A stretch of DNA of 64,000 nt from Goodfellowiella coeruleoviolacea (GTDB lineage: Bacteria; Actinomycetota; Actinomycetes; Mycobacteriales; Pseudonocardiaceae), in the NCBI RefSeq assembly GCF_024171785.1, contig NZ_JAMTCK010000017.1:1-64000 (forward strand), read 5' to 3'. Position 1 is the stretch's first letter, and each line of letters begins with the position of its first letter. The translations under genes were made by a program, and so were the position numbers. Below are positions 43,326 to 52,004 of this stretch, piece after piece. Below the pieces are notes generated by a model. The model saw only the letters and a list, made by a program, of their open reading frames with translations. It did not search any database and had not been told where the DNA came from.

Positions 43326-43709
43326 ATGAGCGGTTTCGGTCGTCCCGATGGCGTCTTCCTCGCCGACTGCCCGGCGCGCATGGCGGTCGAGTTGATCGCC
43401 GACAAGTGGACGGTGGTCGTGCTCTACGGCCTGAGCAGGGGCCCGGTCCGCCACGGTGAGCTGGTCGAGCTGATCGGCGGCATCTCCCGCAAGGTGCTCA
43501 CCCAGACGCTTCGCCGGCTGGAGTCGCACGGGCTCGTCCGCCGCCAGGCGTATGCGGAGGCGCCGCCCCGCGTCGAGTACGAGCTCACGCCGCTCGGGGC
43601 GACGCTGATCGATCCGATCCACGTCCTGACCGAGTGGGCGCGGGCGAACGGTGACGCGGTCCTCGACGCGCTCGACGCCAGTTCCGAGCCGGTCGCCCAG
43701 CACGGCTGA
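43326..43709 (+). CDS. HxlR family transcriptional regulator, copy 1
   Basis: 127 residues. CPARMAVELIADKWTVVVLY is the family start with a conserved Cys. The winged helix follows: HGELVELIGGISRKVLTQTL, RRLESHGLV, and RVEYELTPLG. HxlR proteins often sense quinones, aldehydes or disulfide stress through the N-terminal Cys. The divergent quinone oxidoreductase is its probable target. Confidence 0.92.
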   Translation: MSGFGRPDGVFLADCPARMAVELIADKWTVVVLYGLSRGPVRHGELVELIGGISRKVLTQTLRRLESHGLVRRQAYAEAPPRVEYELTPLGATLIDPIHVLTEWARANGDAVLDALDASSEPVAQHG

Positions 43710-43757
43710 CGTCGGCACCGCGCCACAGCCGCGACACCGGCGGACCAGGATCGGTGA

Positions 43758-44477
43758 TCAGGTCAGGAGCAGGCCTCCGTCCACGGTGAGCACGGTGCCG
43801 GTGACGAAACCGTTCTCCATCAGGTACACGTTCGTCGCGGCGATCTGCGCTGCCTCGCCGACTGCCTTGAGCAGCGTGCGCTCGGCGAACGCGGCGGCCA
43901 TCGCGTCGCGGTGCGGCTGCGGGACGCCGTCCCACATCGGCGTGTGGATCGGGCCCGGCCGAACCGCGTTGACGCGGACCGGGGCGAGATCGACGGCCAG
44001 GCCGCGGGCCAAGCCCTCGATGGCGGCGGCGCCGCCGGCCGCGAGCGCCGCGCCAGGAGCGGGGCGAACGCCGATGATCCCGGACGTCAGCACGATCGAA
44101 CCGCTCGGCCTGAGGCGCGGTGCCGCGTGCTTGACGGCGGCGACCGCGCCCCAGAAGCCGACGTCGAACAGGTGCCGGGCCTGGTCGAGCGGCAGGTCCC
44201 GCAACGGCCGCTGGTCCAGGCCGGCACCGGCGGTGAACACGAGGTGGTCCAGCGTGCCGACGCGGTCGAACAGGGCGGCGACGTCCGCTTCGTCGCGGGC
44301 GTCGGTGACGAACCCGTCGCAGGTGTCCGGCAGTTCGGCCAGGGCCGCGTCCAGTCGCTGCCTGGTGCTCGACGCGATCGTGACGGACGCGCCCGCTGCC
44401 GCTGCCGCGTGGGCGGTCGCCAGCCCCATGCCCGAACTGCCGCCGATGATGACGACGCGCTGGTCAGCCAGAGACAT
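43758..44477 (-). CDS. SDR family protein lacking the classical Tyr/Lys pair
   Basis: 239 residues from the ATG at 44477. The Rossmann fold is clear: RVVIIGGSSGMGLATAHAAA and DHLVFTAGAG. SIVLTSGIIGVRPAPGAALA carries the catalytic-strand Ser. The usual YxxxK position reads GAALAAGGAA, so both residues are missing. RVNAVRPGPIHTPMW and a final TVLTVDGG are normal. Such atypical SDR proteins occur as a known subgroup and may have a different chemistry. It is divergent from a TetR gene and shares a large operator. Confidence 0.85.
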   Translation of the reverse strand: MSLADQRVVIIGGSSGMGLATAHAAAAAGASVTIASSTRQRLDAALAELPDTCDGFVTDARDEADVAALFDRVGTLDHLVFTAGAGLDQRPLRDLPLDQARHLFDVGFWGAVAAVKHAAPRLRPSGSIVLTSGIIGVRPAPGAALAAGGAAAIEGLARGLAVDLAPVRVNAVRPGPIHTPMWDGVPQPHRDAMAAAFAERTLLKAVGEAAQIAATNVYLMENGFVTGTVLTVDGGLLLT

Positions 44478-44530
44478 GTTCGATCCTCCAGAAGTGGAAG
44501 CCCAGTGATGACTCAGTGAGACATCAGTAC

Positions 44531-44567
44531 CGTAGCAGTGATGTCCCATTGCGTCATCACTGCTACG
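44531..44567. promoter_or_regulatory. 37-bp operator with perfect 13-bp arms
   Basis: CGTAGCAGTGATG (44531-44543) and CATCACTGCTACG (44555-44567) are exact inverted copies around 11 bp. It sits 8 bp before the TetR ATG and 54 bp before the divergent SDR start. It is a strong candidate site for the TetR protein at 44576. A related half-site (AGTGATGACTCAGTGAGAC) lies nearby toward the SDR gene. Confidence 0.65.
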
Positions 44568-44575
44568 ATCGCGGC

Positions 44576-45172
44576 ATGCCGCGCTGGGATCCGAGAGCCG
44601 AGGAGCGGCTTCGCGCTGCCGCACTGGAGCTGTTCGTCGAGCACGGATACGAGAACGCCACCGTCGCGCAGATCACCGAGCGGGCCGGCCTGACCCGCCG
44701 CACGTTCTCCCGCTACTTCACCGACAAGCGCGACGTGCTGTTCGCCGGATCGGAGCAGCTCCCCGGCATCGTCGCCGACGCCGTCCGGCGCGCCGACCCC
44801 GCGCTCCCGCCCTTCCAGGCACTGCTCGCCGCCGTGGTCGACACCGGCGGGCTGTTCGCCGACCTGGTTCCGCACGCCGCACAACGCCGCGCGATCATCG
44901 CGTCCAGCCCCGAACTGCAGGAACGGGAGCGAACCAAGCTGGCAGCCGTCACCGAGGCGCTGACCGGAGCACTGCGGGAACGCGGTGCCACCGCGTCGAC
45001 GGCGAAACTGCTCGCGCAGGTCGGCGTCGCCATCTTCCAAACCGCGTTCGAGCGGTGGATCGACCAGCCCGAACGCACGGACATCGCAGCGCTGGTGCAC
45101 GAGGCCGCGACCGAACTCGCCACCAGCCTGGCCCCCGTCGCCGGACTCGCCACGCCGCCCGAGCAGCCCTAG
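44576..45172 (+). CDS. TetR family transcriptional regulator
   Basis: 198 residues from the ATG at 44576. RLRAAALELFVEHGYENATV, AQITERAGLTRRTFSRYFTD, KRDVLF is the HTH domain. The ligand domain ends VHEAATELATSLAPV. It reads away from the SDR gene, with the 37-bp palindrome between them, so it probably represses both itself and the SDR. Confidence 0.92.
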   Translation: MPRWDPRAEERLRAAALELFVEHGYENATVAQITERAGLTRRTFSRYFTDKRDVLFAGSEQLPGIVADAVRRADPALPPFQALLAAVVDTGGLFADLVPHAAQRRAIIASSPELQERERTKLAAVTEALTGALRERGATASTAKLLAQVGVAIFQTAFERWIDQPERTDIAALVHEAATELATSLAPVAGLATPPEQP

Positions 45173-45346
45173 TACGACCACCGCGCATTGGGCGTTGTGT
45201 CCAGAATGGACAGGTTGGCGCGCCGCCGGCCGGGGCGGTCAGGTGCGGGTGGGAAAGATCGCGCTCGCTGCGCAACCTTGTTGGCGCTGGGCCGTCTGTT
45301 CATGTGTAAGTGATCACAAGCGGACGGACACAAGGGAGTGGGCACG

Positions 45347-45901
45347 ATGAGCAGGGGGACACGGGCCAAGATCCTCGCCGGCGGTGCGTTGGTGCTGGGG
45401 CTGCTGATCGGCGGATGTGGTGCGCAGCAAGGACAATCGACCGGTGGGGCCACCGGTGCGAGCGGCCAGCCAACGTCCGGTAGCGCGACGACGCAGGCCG
45501 CGGTGATGCACTCGCAGCCGGCGCAGACGCCGTCGTGCACCGACCAGATGGACTACTCGGGCGACCCGCGCTCCAACGCCGAGATCAACTCCATCGGCGC
45601 GGAGACCGGCACCTGTCCGCCGGTGCAGAAGTCAACGCAGGCAAAGGCTCCCCAGGGCACGGGGGTGTCGTGCACCGACCAGATGGACTACTCGGGCGAC
45701 CCGCGGTCCAACGCCGAAATCAACTCCATTGGTGAGCAGACCGGCAGCTGCCCGTCCGTTGAGAAGTCGACGCCGGTGCCCGACTCGCCGTCCACGGTGC
45801 CCTGCACCGACCAGTACGACTACGCCGGTGACCCGCGCTCCAACGCCGAAATCAACTCGATCGGCCAGGAGACCGGCGCCTGCCCGATGCCGCAGAACTG
45901 A
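45347..45901 (+). CDS. lipoprotein with three tandem Cys-pair repeats
   Basis: 184 residues from the ATG at 45347 behind AAGGGAGTGGGC. The signal ILAGGALVLGLLIGGCGAQQ has a lipobox (LIGGC). After a Gly/Ser/Thr-rich linker come three copies, at about residues 64-90, 108-134 and 153-179, of a roughly 27-residue unit: Cys-Thr-Asp-Gln-x-Asp-Tyr, then GDPRSNAEINSIG and TGxCP. Each copy has two cysteines, probably one disulfide per unit. Pro/Thr/Lys linkers separate them. I know no named domain for this unit; exposed surface binding is inferred. Confidence 0.7.
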   Translation: MSRGTRAKILAGGALVLGLLIGGCGAQQGQSTGGATGASGQPTSGSATTQAAVMHSQPAQTPSCTDQMDYSGDPRSNAEINSIGAETGTCPPVQKSTQAKAPQGTGVSCTDQMDYSGDPRSNAEINSIGEQTGSCPSVEKSTPVPDSPSTVPCTDQYDYAGDPRSNAEINSIGQETGACPMPQN

Positions 45902-45946
45902 CGCACCACGTCCTTCCCGGGGCTGGGCGCGTGACCGCCAGGACCA

Positions 45947-46318
45947 TTACTGTCGCATGTGGACGGTGACACGGGCGCGGGGCGCCAGCCTGGTGACCGA
46001 CGGCACCGCGCACCGCACGGCCAGCACGGCGGGTGTCAGCGGGCCGCGTCGGCCGTCACCAACTGCTCGCGGGTGAGCGCGAGGGTTGTGCGCGATGTCG
46101 TTGTGGATCAGCCACGTGCCGCGCTCGTCGTCGCGGGCGAAGCTCACCCGCGTCTGCGGCTGGAAGGTGACCGCTTCGCGCACGCGCTCGCCGTTGAGCA
46201 CGACCTCCCGCACCAGCGCGTTGTCGGACCGTTCGACGACCGTGCACTCGGACATCGCCGGGACGTACGGCACGGCGTTCTCCGCCTTGTGGCACAACCC
46301 CTCCCACAGCTGGGCGCG
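45947..46318 (-). pseudogene. DUF1857 (SRPBCC-like) protein, 5'-truncated
   Basis: Reading leftward from about 46318: LNRAQLWEGLCHKAENAVPY, VPAMSECTVVERSDNALVRE, RVREAVTFQPQTRVSF and GTWLIHNDI match DUF1857. The first 15-20 residues and the start codon are missing, and the C-terminal third no longer fits the family. Its 5' end abuts the truncated MarR gene at about 46320. I read this as a decayed gene. Confidence 0.55.
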
Positions 46319-46323
46319 GTTCA

Positions 46324-46782
46324 GTCGAGCCGGACACCGCGAGTGGCGGGCCGGTCAGCCATGCGGTCTTCCGGGTCGCGCGGCTGCACCGCACCCTCGC
46401 CGGACAACTCCTGCGCCGGGTCGGCCTGCACGCCGGCCAGGAGTTGCTGATGACGCACCTGTGGGACAACGGCCCACAGCCCCAGGGCGAACTCAACCGC
46501 CTGCTCGGTCTTGACGCGTCCACCGTGACCAGGATGGTCCAGCGGCTGGAGAACGCCGGTTTCGTGCGCAGGCGACGCTCGGCGTCCGACCGCCGCGCCG
46601 TGCTCGTCGAACCCACCCCGGCCGGCCTGGCACTGCGGGATCAGGTCGCGGACACCTGGCGGGAACTGGAGGAGACCACGCTGGCCGGGCTCGATGGTGC
46701 CGACCGGCAGGCGGTGGCACGGCTGCTGGAGCGGATCGAAGCCAACCTGAGCGGGCCCGACGGCGACCAGCCCGGGGCCTGA
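46324..46782 (+). pseudogene. MarR family regulator lacking a start codon
   Basis: From about 46324 the frame reads VEPDTASGGPVSHAVFRVAR and LHRTLAGQLLRRVGLHAGQE, then the winged helix ELNRLLGLDASTVTRMVQRL and RSASDRRAVLVEPTPAGL. Everything after the first residues looks normal, but no ATG, GTG or TTG precedes the first helix. The first usable starts (TTG 46444, ATG 46450) would remove helix 1. Probably truncated by the deletion that also cut the divergent DUF1857 gene. Confidence 0.55.
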
Positions 46783-46839
46783 CGGGTGTCGCTGGGCCGC
46801 ACCGGCGATGCCCAGCGACACCGGCCCTGTCGCCTCGGG

Positions 46840-47793
46840 TCAGGCGACTTCGAGCACGATCTTGCCGCGGGTGTGGCCGGCGCTTCCGATCTTGTGCGCC
46901 TGCCCCGCCTGCGCCAGCGGCCAGGTGCCATCGACTTCGACGCGAACCCTGCCCCGCTCGATCAGTTCGCTGAGCTGGTCGAGTGCGTGGTGGTCGGGTT
47001 CGACCAGGACCCAGGTCAGGCGCACGCCGGCGGCGGCCGCCGCTTGCTCGGCCTCCGGCGCCGGGGGCGTCGGTGTGGTGATCAACAGGCCGCCGGGACG
47101 CAGGGTCGGCAGGACGCGGTTGGTGTGCTCGCCACCGAGGAGATCGAGTACCACGTCGGCGTCGCGCACCACGTCCGCCACGTCCGTGGTGGTGTAGTCG
47201 ACGACTTCGTCCACGCCCAGTTCACGCAGGAAACCATGCTTTCCGGCGCTCGCCGTGCCGATGACGTGAGCTCCGCGAGCTTTGGCGATCTGCACGGCGA
47301 GATGACCGACCCCGCCGGCGGCGGCGAGGATCAGGACCCGCTGCCCCGCGGCGATCTCGGCGGTGTCCACCAGCGCCTGCCAGGCCGTCAACCCCGCGAG
47401 TGGCACCGCCGCCGCCCGCACGTGATCGATGGCGGCGGGTTTGCGGACGAGGTGACGCGCCGGCGCGGAGACGTACTCGGCGTAGGCGTTCGCACGGCCG
47501 GGGAACCGGGGCATGCCGTACACCTCGTCACCCACCGCGAACCGGGTCACCCCCGGACCGACCTCCTCGACCACGCCCGACACGTCCCACCCGGGGACCA
47601 GCGGTCCGTCGCCCAGCAGCCCGGCGATTCCCCCACCCGCGCGGGTCTTCCAGTCCACCGGGTTCACTCCCGCGGCACGCACCCGGACCAGCACCTCGCC
47701 GGGCAACACGCCGGGAACGTCGACCTCGACGATTTCCAACTCCTGGTCAGGTCCGTACTTCTCCTGCCGTGCGACACGCATCGTGTGCTTCAT
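46840..47793 (-). CDS. zinc-free quinone oxidoreductase (MDR family), copy 2
   Basis: 317 residues from the ATG at 47793 behind AAGGGGAATCGTTG. EVLVRVRAAGVNPVDWKTRA, VPGWDVSGVVEEVGPGVTRF and the NADPH loop VLILAAAGGVGHLAVQIAKA place it with the copy at 42325, to which it is clearly related over its length. Like that copy it is divergent from an HxlR regulator. It probably reduces quinones or enones with NADPH. Confidence 0.9.
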   Translation of the reverse strand: MKHTMRVARQEKYGPDQELEIVEVDVPGVLPGEVLVRVRAAGVNPVDWKTRAGGGIAGLLGDGPLVPGWDVSGVVEEVGPGVTRFAVGDEVYGMPRFPGRANAYAEYVSAPARHLVRKPAAIDHVRAAAVPLAGLTAWQALVDTAEIAAGQRVLILAAAGGVGHLAVQIAKARGAHVIGTASAGKHGFLRELGVDEVVDYTTTDVADVVRDADVVLDLLGGEHTNRVLPTLRPGGLLITTPTPPAPEAEQAAAAAGVRLTWVLVEPDHHALDQLSELIERGRVRVEVDGTWPLAQAGQAHKIGSAGHTRGKIVLEVA

Positions 47794-47948
47794 CAACGAT
47801 TCCCCTTCACCCAGATCCGACGTGGAGCGACCGCCGCGGTCGGTCGACCCCAACCGGTCCGAAGCTACCCAGACGGCGCTAGTTACCCGCAATGACTAGT
47901 ACTATCCATTCGGAAGTATGCAGTTCAGGACCGTAGGAGCTGATTGCC

Positions 47949-48311
47949 ATGGTGATGTCCTGCCCAACGGACCAGCACGAGAAGCACGACATCTACTCCG
48001 CCCAGTGCCCGTGCCGCGACGTGCTCGACCTCCTGGCCAACAAGTGGACGACGCTGATCATCGGCGCGCTCGAAGAACAACCCCACCGGTTCGGCGCACT
48101 GCAGCGCAGACTCCAGGGTGTAAGCCCGAAGGTGCTCACCCAGACACTGCGCAAGCTGGAGGACTTCGGTTTCGTCGACCGCACCATCTACCCGGAAGTG
48201 CCCCTGCACGTCGAGTACACCCTCACCGACCTCGGTCGAGGCGTCGCCGAACCGCTGGGAGCGCTGCGCAACTGGATCGAGGTCAACCTCGACGAGATCC
48301 GCACGCCGTAG
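47949..48311 (+). CDS. HxlR family transcriptional regulator, copy 2
   Basis: 120 residues from the ATG at 47949, with GGAGCTGATTGCC upstream. CPCRDVLDLLANKWTTLIIG is the family start with two Cys close together, consistent with redox or electrophile sensing. FGALQRRLQGVSPKVLTQTL and HVEYTLTDLG complete the winged helix. It is divergent from quinone oxidoreductase copy 2. A TAGT/ACTA dyad lies in the 155-bp gap near 47880-47900. Confidence 0.92.
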   Translation: MVMSCPTDQHEKHDIYSAQCPCRDVLDLLANKWTTLIIGALEEQPHRFGALQRRLQGVSPKVLTQTLRKLEDFGFVDRTIYPEVPLHVEYTLTDLGRGVAEPLGALRNWIEVNLDEIRTP

Positions 48312-48529
48312 GCCGAGCGGCCAGCCGGGCAAGGGCGGACTCGCACCAGCGAGGCCGTCGAGCTCGCCGCCCGTCACCTTGTTCGTTCGTTGACAGCTGT
48401 TCATCATCGTGGTTGTGCCGTTCGAACCGCCGACTCCGCCCGAGGCCGAGGCCGAGGCGACCGGATCACACGCGCCGTGGTCGCCCCGAGTCCTGTCCGC
48501 TCTGGACTGTCCACACTGGAGGCCACACC

Positions 48530-50137
48530 GTGAACCTGGTCAGCCACCTCCTCCAACGGCAGCTGCGGCTGCCGCCACCGTCCACTCGCGACCTTGTGGT
48601 GCGGCGGGACCTGCGGGTGCCCATGCCGGACGGGGTCGTGCTGCTGGCGGACCGGTGGGCGCCCCGGCACGGCGGCGACGGCCTGCCCACCGCGCTGATC
48701 CGCACCCCCTACGGCCGGCGCGGGCTGTTCGGCACGATCCTGGCCCGCCCGCTGGCCGAGCGCGGCTACCAGGTGCTGATCCAGAGCACCCGGGGCGGGT
48801 TCGGCTCCGGCGGGACGTTCGACCCCATGCGGCAGGAACGCCAGGACGGTCTGGCCACACTGGACTGGGTGATCGCGCAGCCGTGGTTCGGTGACGCCCT
48901 GGTGCTGGTCGGCGGGAGTTATCTGGGCTACGTGCAGTGGGCGGTGGCCGACCGGCTGCCCCCGCAGGTCAAGGCGATGATCACGCAGGCGACCGAGTCG
49001 GCGCTGTCCCTGGAGTTCCTGCGCGCGGACGGCTTCGGCCTGGCCGCGTCGGTCCAGTGGGGTGTGCTGATCGCCAACCAGGAACGCCGCTTGGCGCTGC
49101 TCCGCCAGCTGTTACAGGCGCGCCGGACCAACCGCGCGCTGCGCACGCTTCCGTTGGCGCGGGCCGACATCGTCGCGCTCGGCCACCGCTCCCAGTACAT
49201 CCAGAACGTGCTCACGCACAACGCGGACGACCCGTTCTGGGCCGCCGCCGACCACCGGCGGCGGGTGGCCGAGACGCGCGTGCCGGTCAGCTCGATCGGC
49301 GGCTGGTACGACCTCTTCCTGCCCGGCCAACTGCGCGACTTCCAGGCACTGCAACGGGCTGGCCGGCCCGCCCGGCTGATCGTCGGCCCGTGGACGCACG
49401 CCCAGTTCCACAACGTCGGCATGCAGGAAGCCCTCGGGTTCGGCCTGGCGCACGCCCGGGGCCAGCAACCACCGCCGCGCCCGCCGGTGCGGCTGTACGT
49501 GATGGGTCAGGACGCCTGGCGCGACTTCGACTCCTGGCCGCCCCGCGGCTACCCGCCCCAGCGCTTCCACCTCCAGCCGGGCGGCGCGCTGTCCCCGGAG
49601 CCGCCGGCCGAGTCCGCGCCCGACCGGTACCGCTACGACCCGGCCGACCCCACGCCCTCGGTCGGCGGCATCGCCCTGCGGGGCGGCGGTCGGGTGGACA
49701 ACACCGCGCTGGAGGCGCGGCCGGACGTGCTCACCTACACCACCGCCGTGCTCGACCGGGACGTCGAGGTGATCGGCGAGGTCAGCGCGGAGATCTGGGT
49801 CCGGTCCAGCCTGGCCAACGCCGACGTGTTCGTCCGCCTCTGCGACGTCCACCCGGGCGGCCGGTCCTACAACGTGTGTGACGGCCTGACCAGCCTCACC
49901 AGCGCCGACCAGCTCGGCAGCGCCAGGGTGCGGCTGTGGCCGACCGCGCACCGGTTCCGCCGCGGCCACCGCATCCGGGTCCAGGTCTCCAGCGGCGCCT
50001 TCCCCCGCTACGCCCGCAACCCCGGCACCGGCGAACCGCACGCCACCGCCACCCGGCTGCGCGCGGCGGACCAGGCGGTGCACCACGACCCCGCACACCC
50101 CTCGGCGGTGATCCTGCCGGTGCGCGCGGAAACCTGA
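48530..50137 (+). CDS. CocE/NonD family hydrolase (X-Pro dipeptidyl-peptidase-like)
   Basis: 535 residues from the GTG at 48530 behind GGAGGCCACACC. The alpha/beta-hydrolase part carries the nucleophile in LVGGSYLGYVQWA, the acid in GGWYDLFLPGQL, and the base in IVGPWTHAQFHN. From about residue 370 a jelly-roll PepX_C domain follows (GEVSAEIWVRSSLANADVFV and RLWPTAHRFRRGHRIRVQVS). No signal peptide is seen. The family hydrolyses esters and acyl groups such as cocaine or beta-lactam esters. The neighbours give no pathway. Confidence 0.9.
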   Translation: MNLVSHLLQRQLRLPPPSTRDLVVRRDLRVPMPDGVVLLADRWAPRHGGDGLPTALIRTPYGRRGLFGTILARPLAERGYQVLIQSTRGGFGSGGTFDPMRQERQDGLATLDWVIAQPWFGDALVLVGGSYLGYVQWAVADRLPPQVKAMITQATESALSLEFLRADGFGLAASVQWGVLIANQERRLALLRQLLQARRTNRALRTLPLARADIVALGHRSQYIQNVLTHNADDPFWAAADHRRRVAETRVPVSSIGGWYDLFLPGQLRDFQALQRAGRPARLIVGPWTHAQFHNVGMQEALGFGLAHARGQQPPPRPPVRLYVMGQDAWRDFDSWPPRGYPPQRFHLQPGGALSPEPPAESAPDRYRYDPADPTPSVGGIALRGGGRVDNTALEARPDVLTYTTAVLDRDVEVIGEVSAEIWVRSSLANADVFVRLCDVHPGGRSYNVCDGLTSLTSADQLGSARVRLWPTAHRFRRGHRIRVQVSSGAFPRYARNPGTGEPHATATRLRAADQAVHHDPAHPSAVILPVRAET

Positions 50138-50141
50138 CCGC

Positions 50142-50193
50142 CGCGCCGGTCAGCCGGCTGTGTAGAACGCGCCGGTCAGCCGGCTGTGTAGAA
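50142..50193. repeat. 26-bp tandem duplication at the end of the secreted protein gene
   Basis: The 26-bp unit beginning CGCGCCGGTCAGCCGGCTG occurs twice in a row (50142-50167, 50168-50193). It covers the last codons and stop of the leftward gene at 50176, so the outer copy repeats FYTAG-stop outside the gene. Confidence 0.85.
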
Positions 50194-50580
50194 GTAGTCG
50201 TCGCTCACCACGCGGCCGGTGTCGTCCCGGTAGAGCCGGAACACGTGGAACAGGCTGGGCCGCCGCGCGATCGAGTCCACCGCGTACTGGAAGCGCTCCT
50301 GGGTGCCGACCCAGTGCGCCACCACGTGCTCCAGCGGGTCGCCGAACCGCTCGGCGGTGTTGAACTCGAATGTGCGCGCCCCGGTGTCCACGCGCAACCC
50401 GGTCATGGCGATCAGCGCCTTGGGCGTGGTGGTGATGATGCTGTTGTCCGCCAAGGCCTGCTGGTCGACCGACACCGCCGGGTGTACCGGGTCGTGCCGC
50501 TGGGCGGTCGCGGGCAGCGCGCCCGCCAGGACCACCGCCGACGCCGCCAGCACCGCCAGCACCGCACCGATCCCTCGCAT
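50176..50580 (-). CDS. secreted hypothetical protein
   Basis: 134 residues from the ATG at 50580. A signal peptide MRGIGAVLAVLAASAVVLAG is followed by ALPATAQ, a likely cleavage site. The mature protein has FEFNTAERFGDPLEHVVAHW and SLFHVFRLYRDDTGRVVSDD, with no cysteine. I do not recognise a family. It converges with the hydrolase gene. The C-terminal codons are duplicated as a 26-bp tandem repeat. Confidence 0.6.
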   Translation of the reverse strand: MRGIGAVLAVLAASAVVLAGALPATAQRHDPVHPAVSVDQQALADNSIITTTPKALIAMTGLRVDTGARTFEFNTAERFGDPLEHVVAHWVGTQERFQYAVDSIARRPSLFHVFRLYRDDTGRVVSDDYFYTAG

Positions 50581-50708
50581 GGCTCTCCTCGCGTCGTGAG
50601 GCGTTGGGCCGGCGGACCACCGACCCCGCACGCCCGGTGAATTCTGGCGCTTTGTCTTGTTTATCCGATTTTATCGGGACCTGATCGCCGGCGGGCACGA
50701 CTGTTCGG

Positions 50709-50858
50709 GTGAAGATCAGGCGCGTGGTCGTGGCGGGAGCCGTGCCCGGCAACACCAGCCCCGTGGCCTTTCTGTCCATTGAGGACGGGGTCGAGGCCGG
50801 CGACGACGTCCCGCTGGCGGCGCGCGGCCTGCTGGCCTGCCCGCACGCCCTCTGGTGA
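50709..50858 (+). CDS. possible 49-residue protein
   Basis: GTG at 50709, stop at 50856-50858. KIRRVVVAGAVPGNTSPVAF, then LSIEDGVEAGDDVPL. Codon third positions are G/C, but there is no strong ribosome site and no known family. It lies in the gap between the secreted protein gene and the methyltransferase. The call is tentative. Confidence 0.25.
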   Translation: MKIRRVVVAGAVPGNTSPVAFLSIEDGVEAGDDVPLAARGLLACPHALW

Positions 50859-50936
50859 GGCGCGGCCCGGCCGCCGGCCCACCCCGCGCGGCCGTAGAAT
50901 CCGAGGTCGGTGGGCCGAGACCGTCTGAAGGAGCCG

Positions 50937-52004
50937 ATGACCGAGCACCCGATGATCGAGCGCGGTGACGCGGTGGACGGCGGAGAACCGGTCCTGTTCT
51001 CGACGTCACAGGAGTACTTCGCGGCCGGCCGGGACGAGCTGACCGGCCTCTACGAGCCCGGGACCGTGCGGGTGCGCCGGCTCGGCCCCGACCTCGGCCA
51101 GCTCGCCGGACCCGGCGTGCGGCTGCGGCAGGTGGCCGAGCAGTGCCGAACCCGGCCGCTGGTCTTCGTCAAGCACCTCACCGCCGAGGTCGCGCTGCTG
51201 CCGCTGGACGTGGCCGCCGACCTGGACGCCGTGCTGGACGCGGTGCACCGGGTCACCGACGGGCTGGGGCCCGGCGCGCTGGCCGTCCAGGCGTGGACCA
51301 GCGGGCAGAACCCGCTCCCGCACAGCACCGCCGACCTCACCCAGCGCGTCATGGCGGCCCTGGCCGAGGCGGGCCGGCCGGTCGGCCGTGCCGGCCAGCC
51401 GAACACGCTGTCACTGTGCGTCACCAAGAGCGGCCTGCTGCTCGGGCTCGCGGCCACCGCGGACCAGCTGTCCGACTGGCCGGGCGGCCGCAGCCGGCTG
51501 GCCAGGAGCGACGACCAGCTCTCCCGTGCCGAGTTCAAGCTGGAAGAGGCGTTCCAGGCGTTCGACATCGTGCCGCCGAAGCAGGGCACCGCGCTCGACC
51601 TGGGCGCCAGCCCGGGCGGCTGGACCCGGATCCTGCGCAAGCACGGGGTCAGGGTGTGCGCGGTCGACCCCGGTGACCTCGACCCCCGGCTGCGCGCCGA
51701 CCGCGGCGTGCGGCACGTGCGCACCACGGCCGGTGAGTTCCTGCGCACCGAGCGGGGCCACTTCGACATGGTGGTCAACGACATGAAGATGGACCCGGAG
51801 CGGTCCTGCCAGGTCGTGCTGGACATGGCGGAGCGGCTGCGGCCGGGCGCGGTGGCCGTGGTCACCCTGAAGCTGGGCACCCACCGACCGCTGCCGGTGG
51901 TGCGCCGGTGCCTGCGCCTGCTGGGCACCCGGTACCGGGTGCGCGCCGCGCGCCAGTTGCACCACAACCGGCACGAGGTGACCGTGGTGGCCGAGCGGCG
52001 CTGA
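50937..52004 (+). CDS. FtsJ/RlmM-like 2'-O-ribose RNA methyltransferase
   Basis: 355 residues from the ATG at 50937 behind AAGGAGCCG. The N-terminal half resembles the RNA-binding part of RlmM-like enzymes (LVFVKHLTAEVALLPLDVAA). The Rossmann domain has the SAM site ALDLGASPGGWTRILRKHG. The K-D-K-E catalytic set of 2'-O methyltransferases can be followed: SRAEFKLEEAF, VVNDMKMD, VTLKLGTH and HEVTVVAER. A ribosomal RNA target is likely; the ribosomal protein gene rpmB is the next gene downstream. Confidence 0.85.
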   Translation: MTEHPMIERGDAVDGGEPVLFSTSQEYFAAGRDELTGLYEPGTVRVRRLGPDLGQLAGPGVRLRQVAEQCRTRPLVFVKHLTAEVALLPLDVAADLDAVLDAVHRVTDGLGPGALAVQAWTSGQNPLPHSTADLTQRVMAALAEAGRPVGRAGQPNTLSLCVTKSGLLLGLAATADQLSDWPGGRSRLARSDDQLSRAEFKLEEAFQAFDIVPPKQGTALDLGASPGGWTRILRKHGVRVCAVDPGDLDPRLRADRGVRHVRTTAGEFLRTERGHFDMVVNDMKMDPERSCQVVLDMAERLRPGAVAVVTLKLGTHRPLPVVRRCLRLLGTRYRVRAARQLHHNRHEVTVVAERR

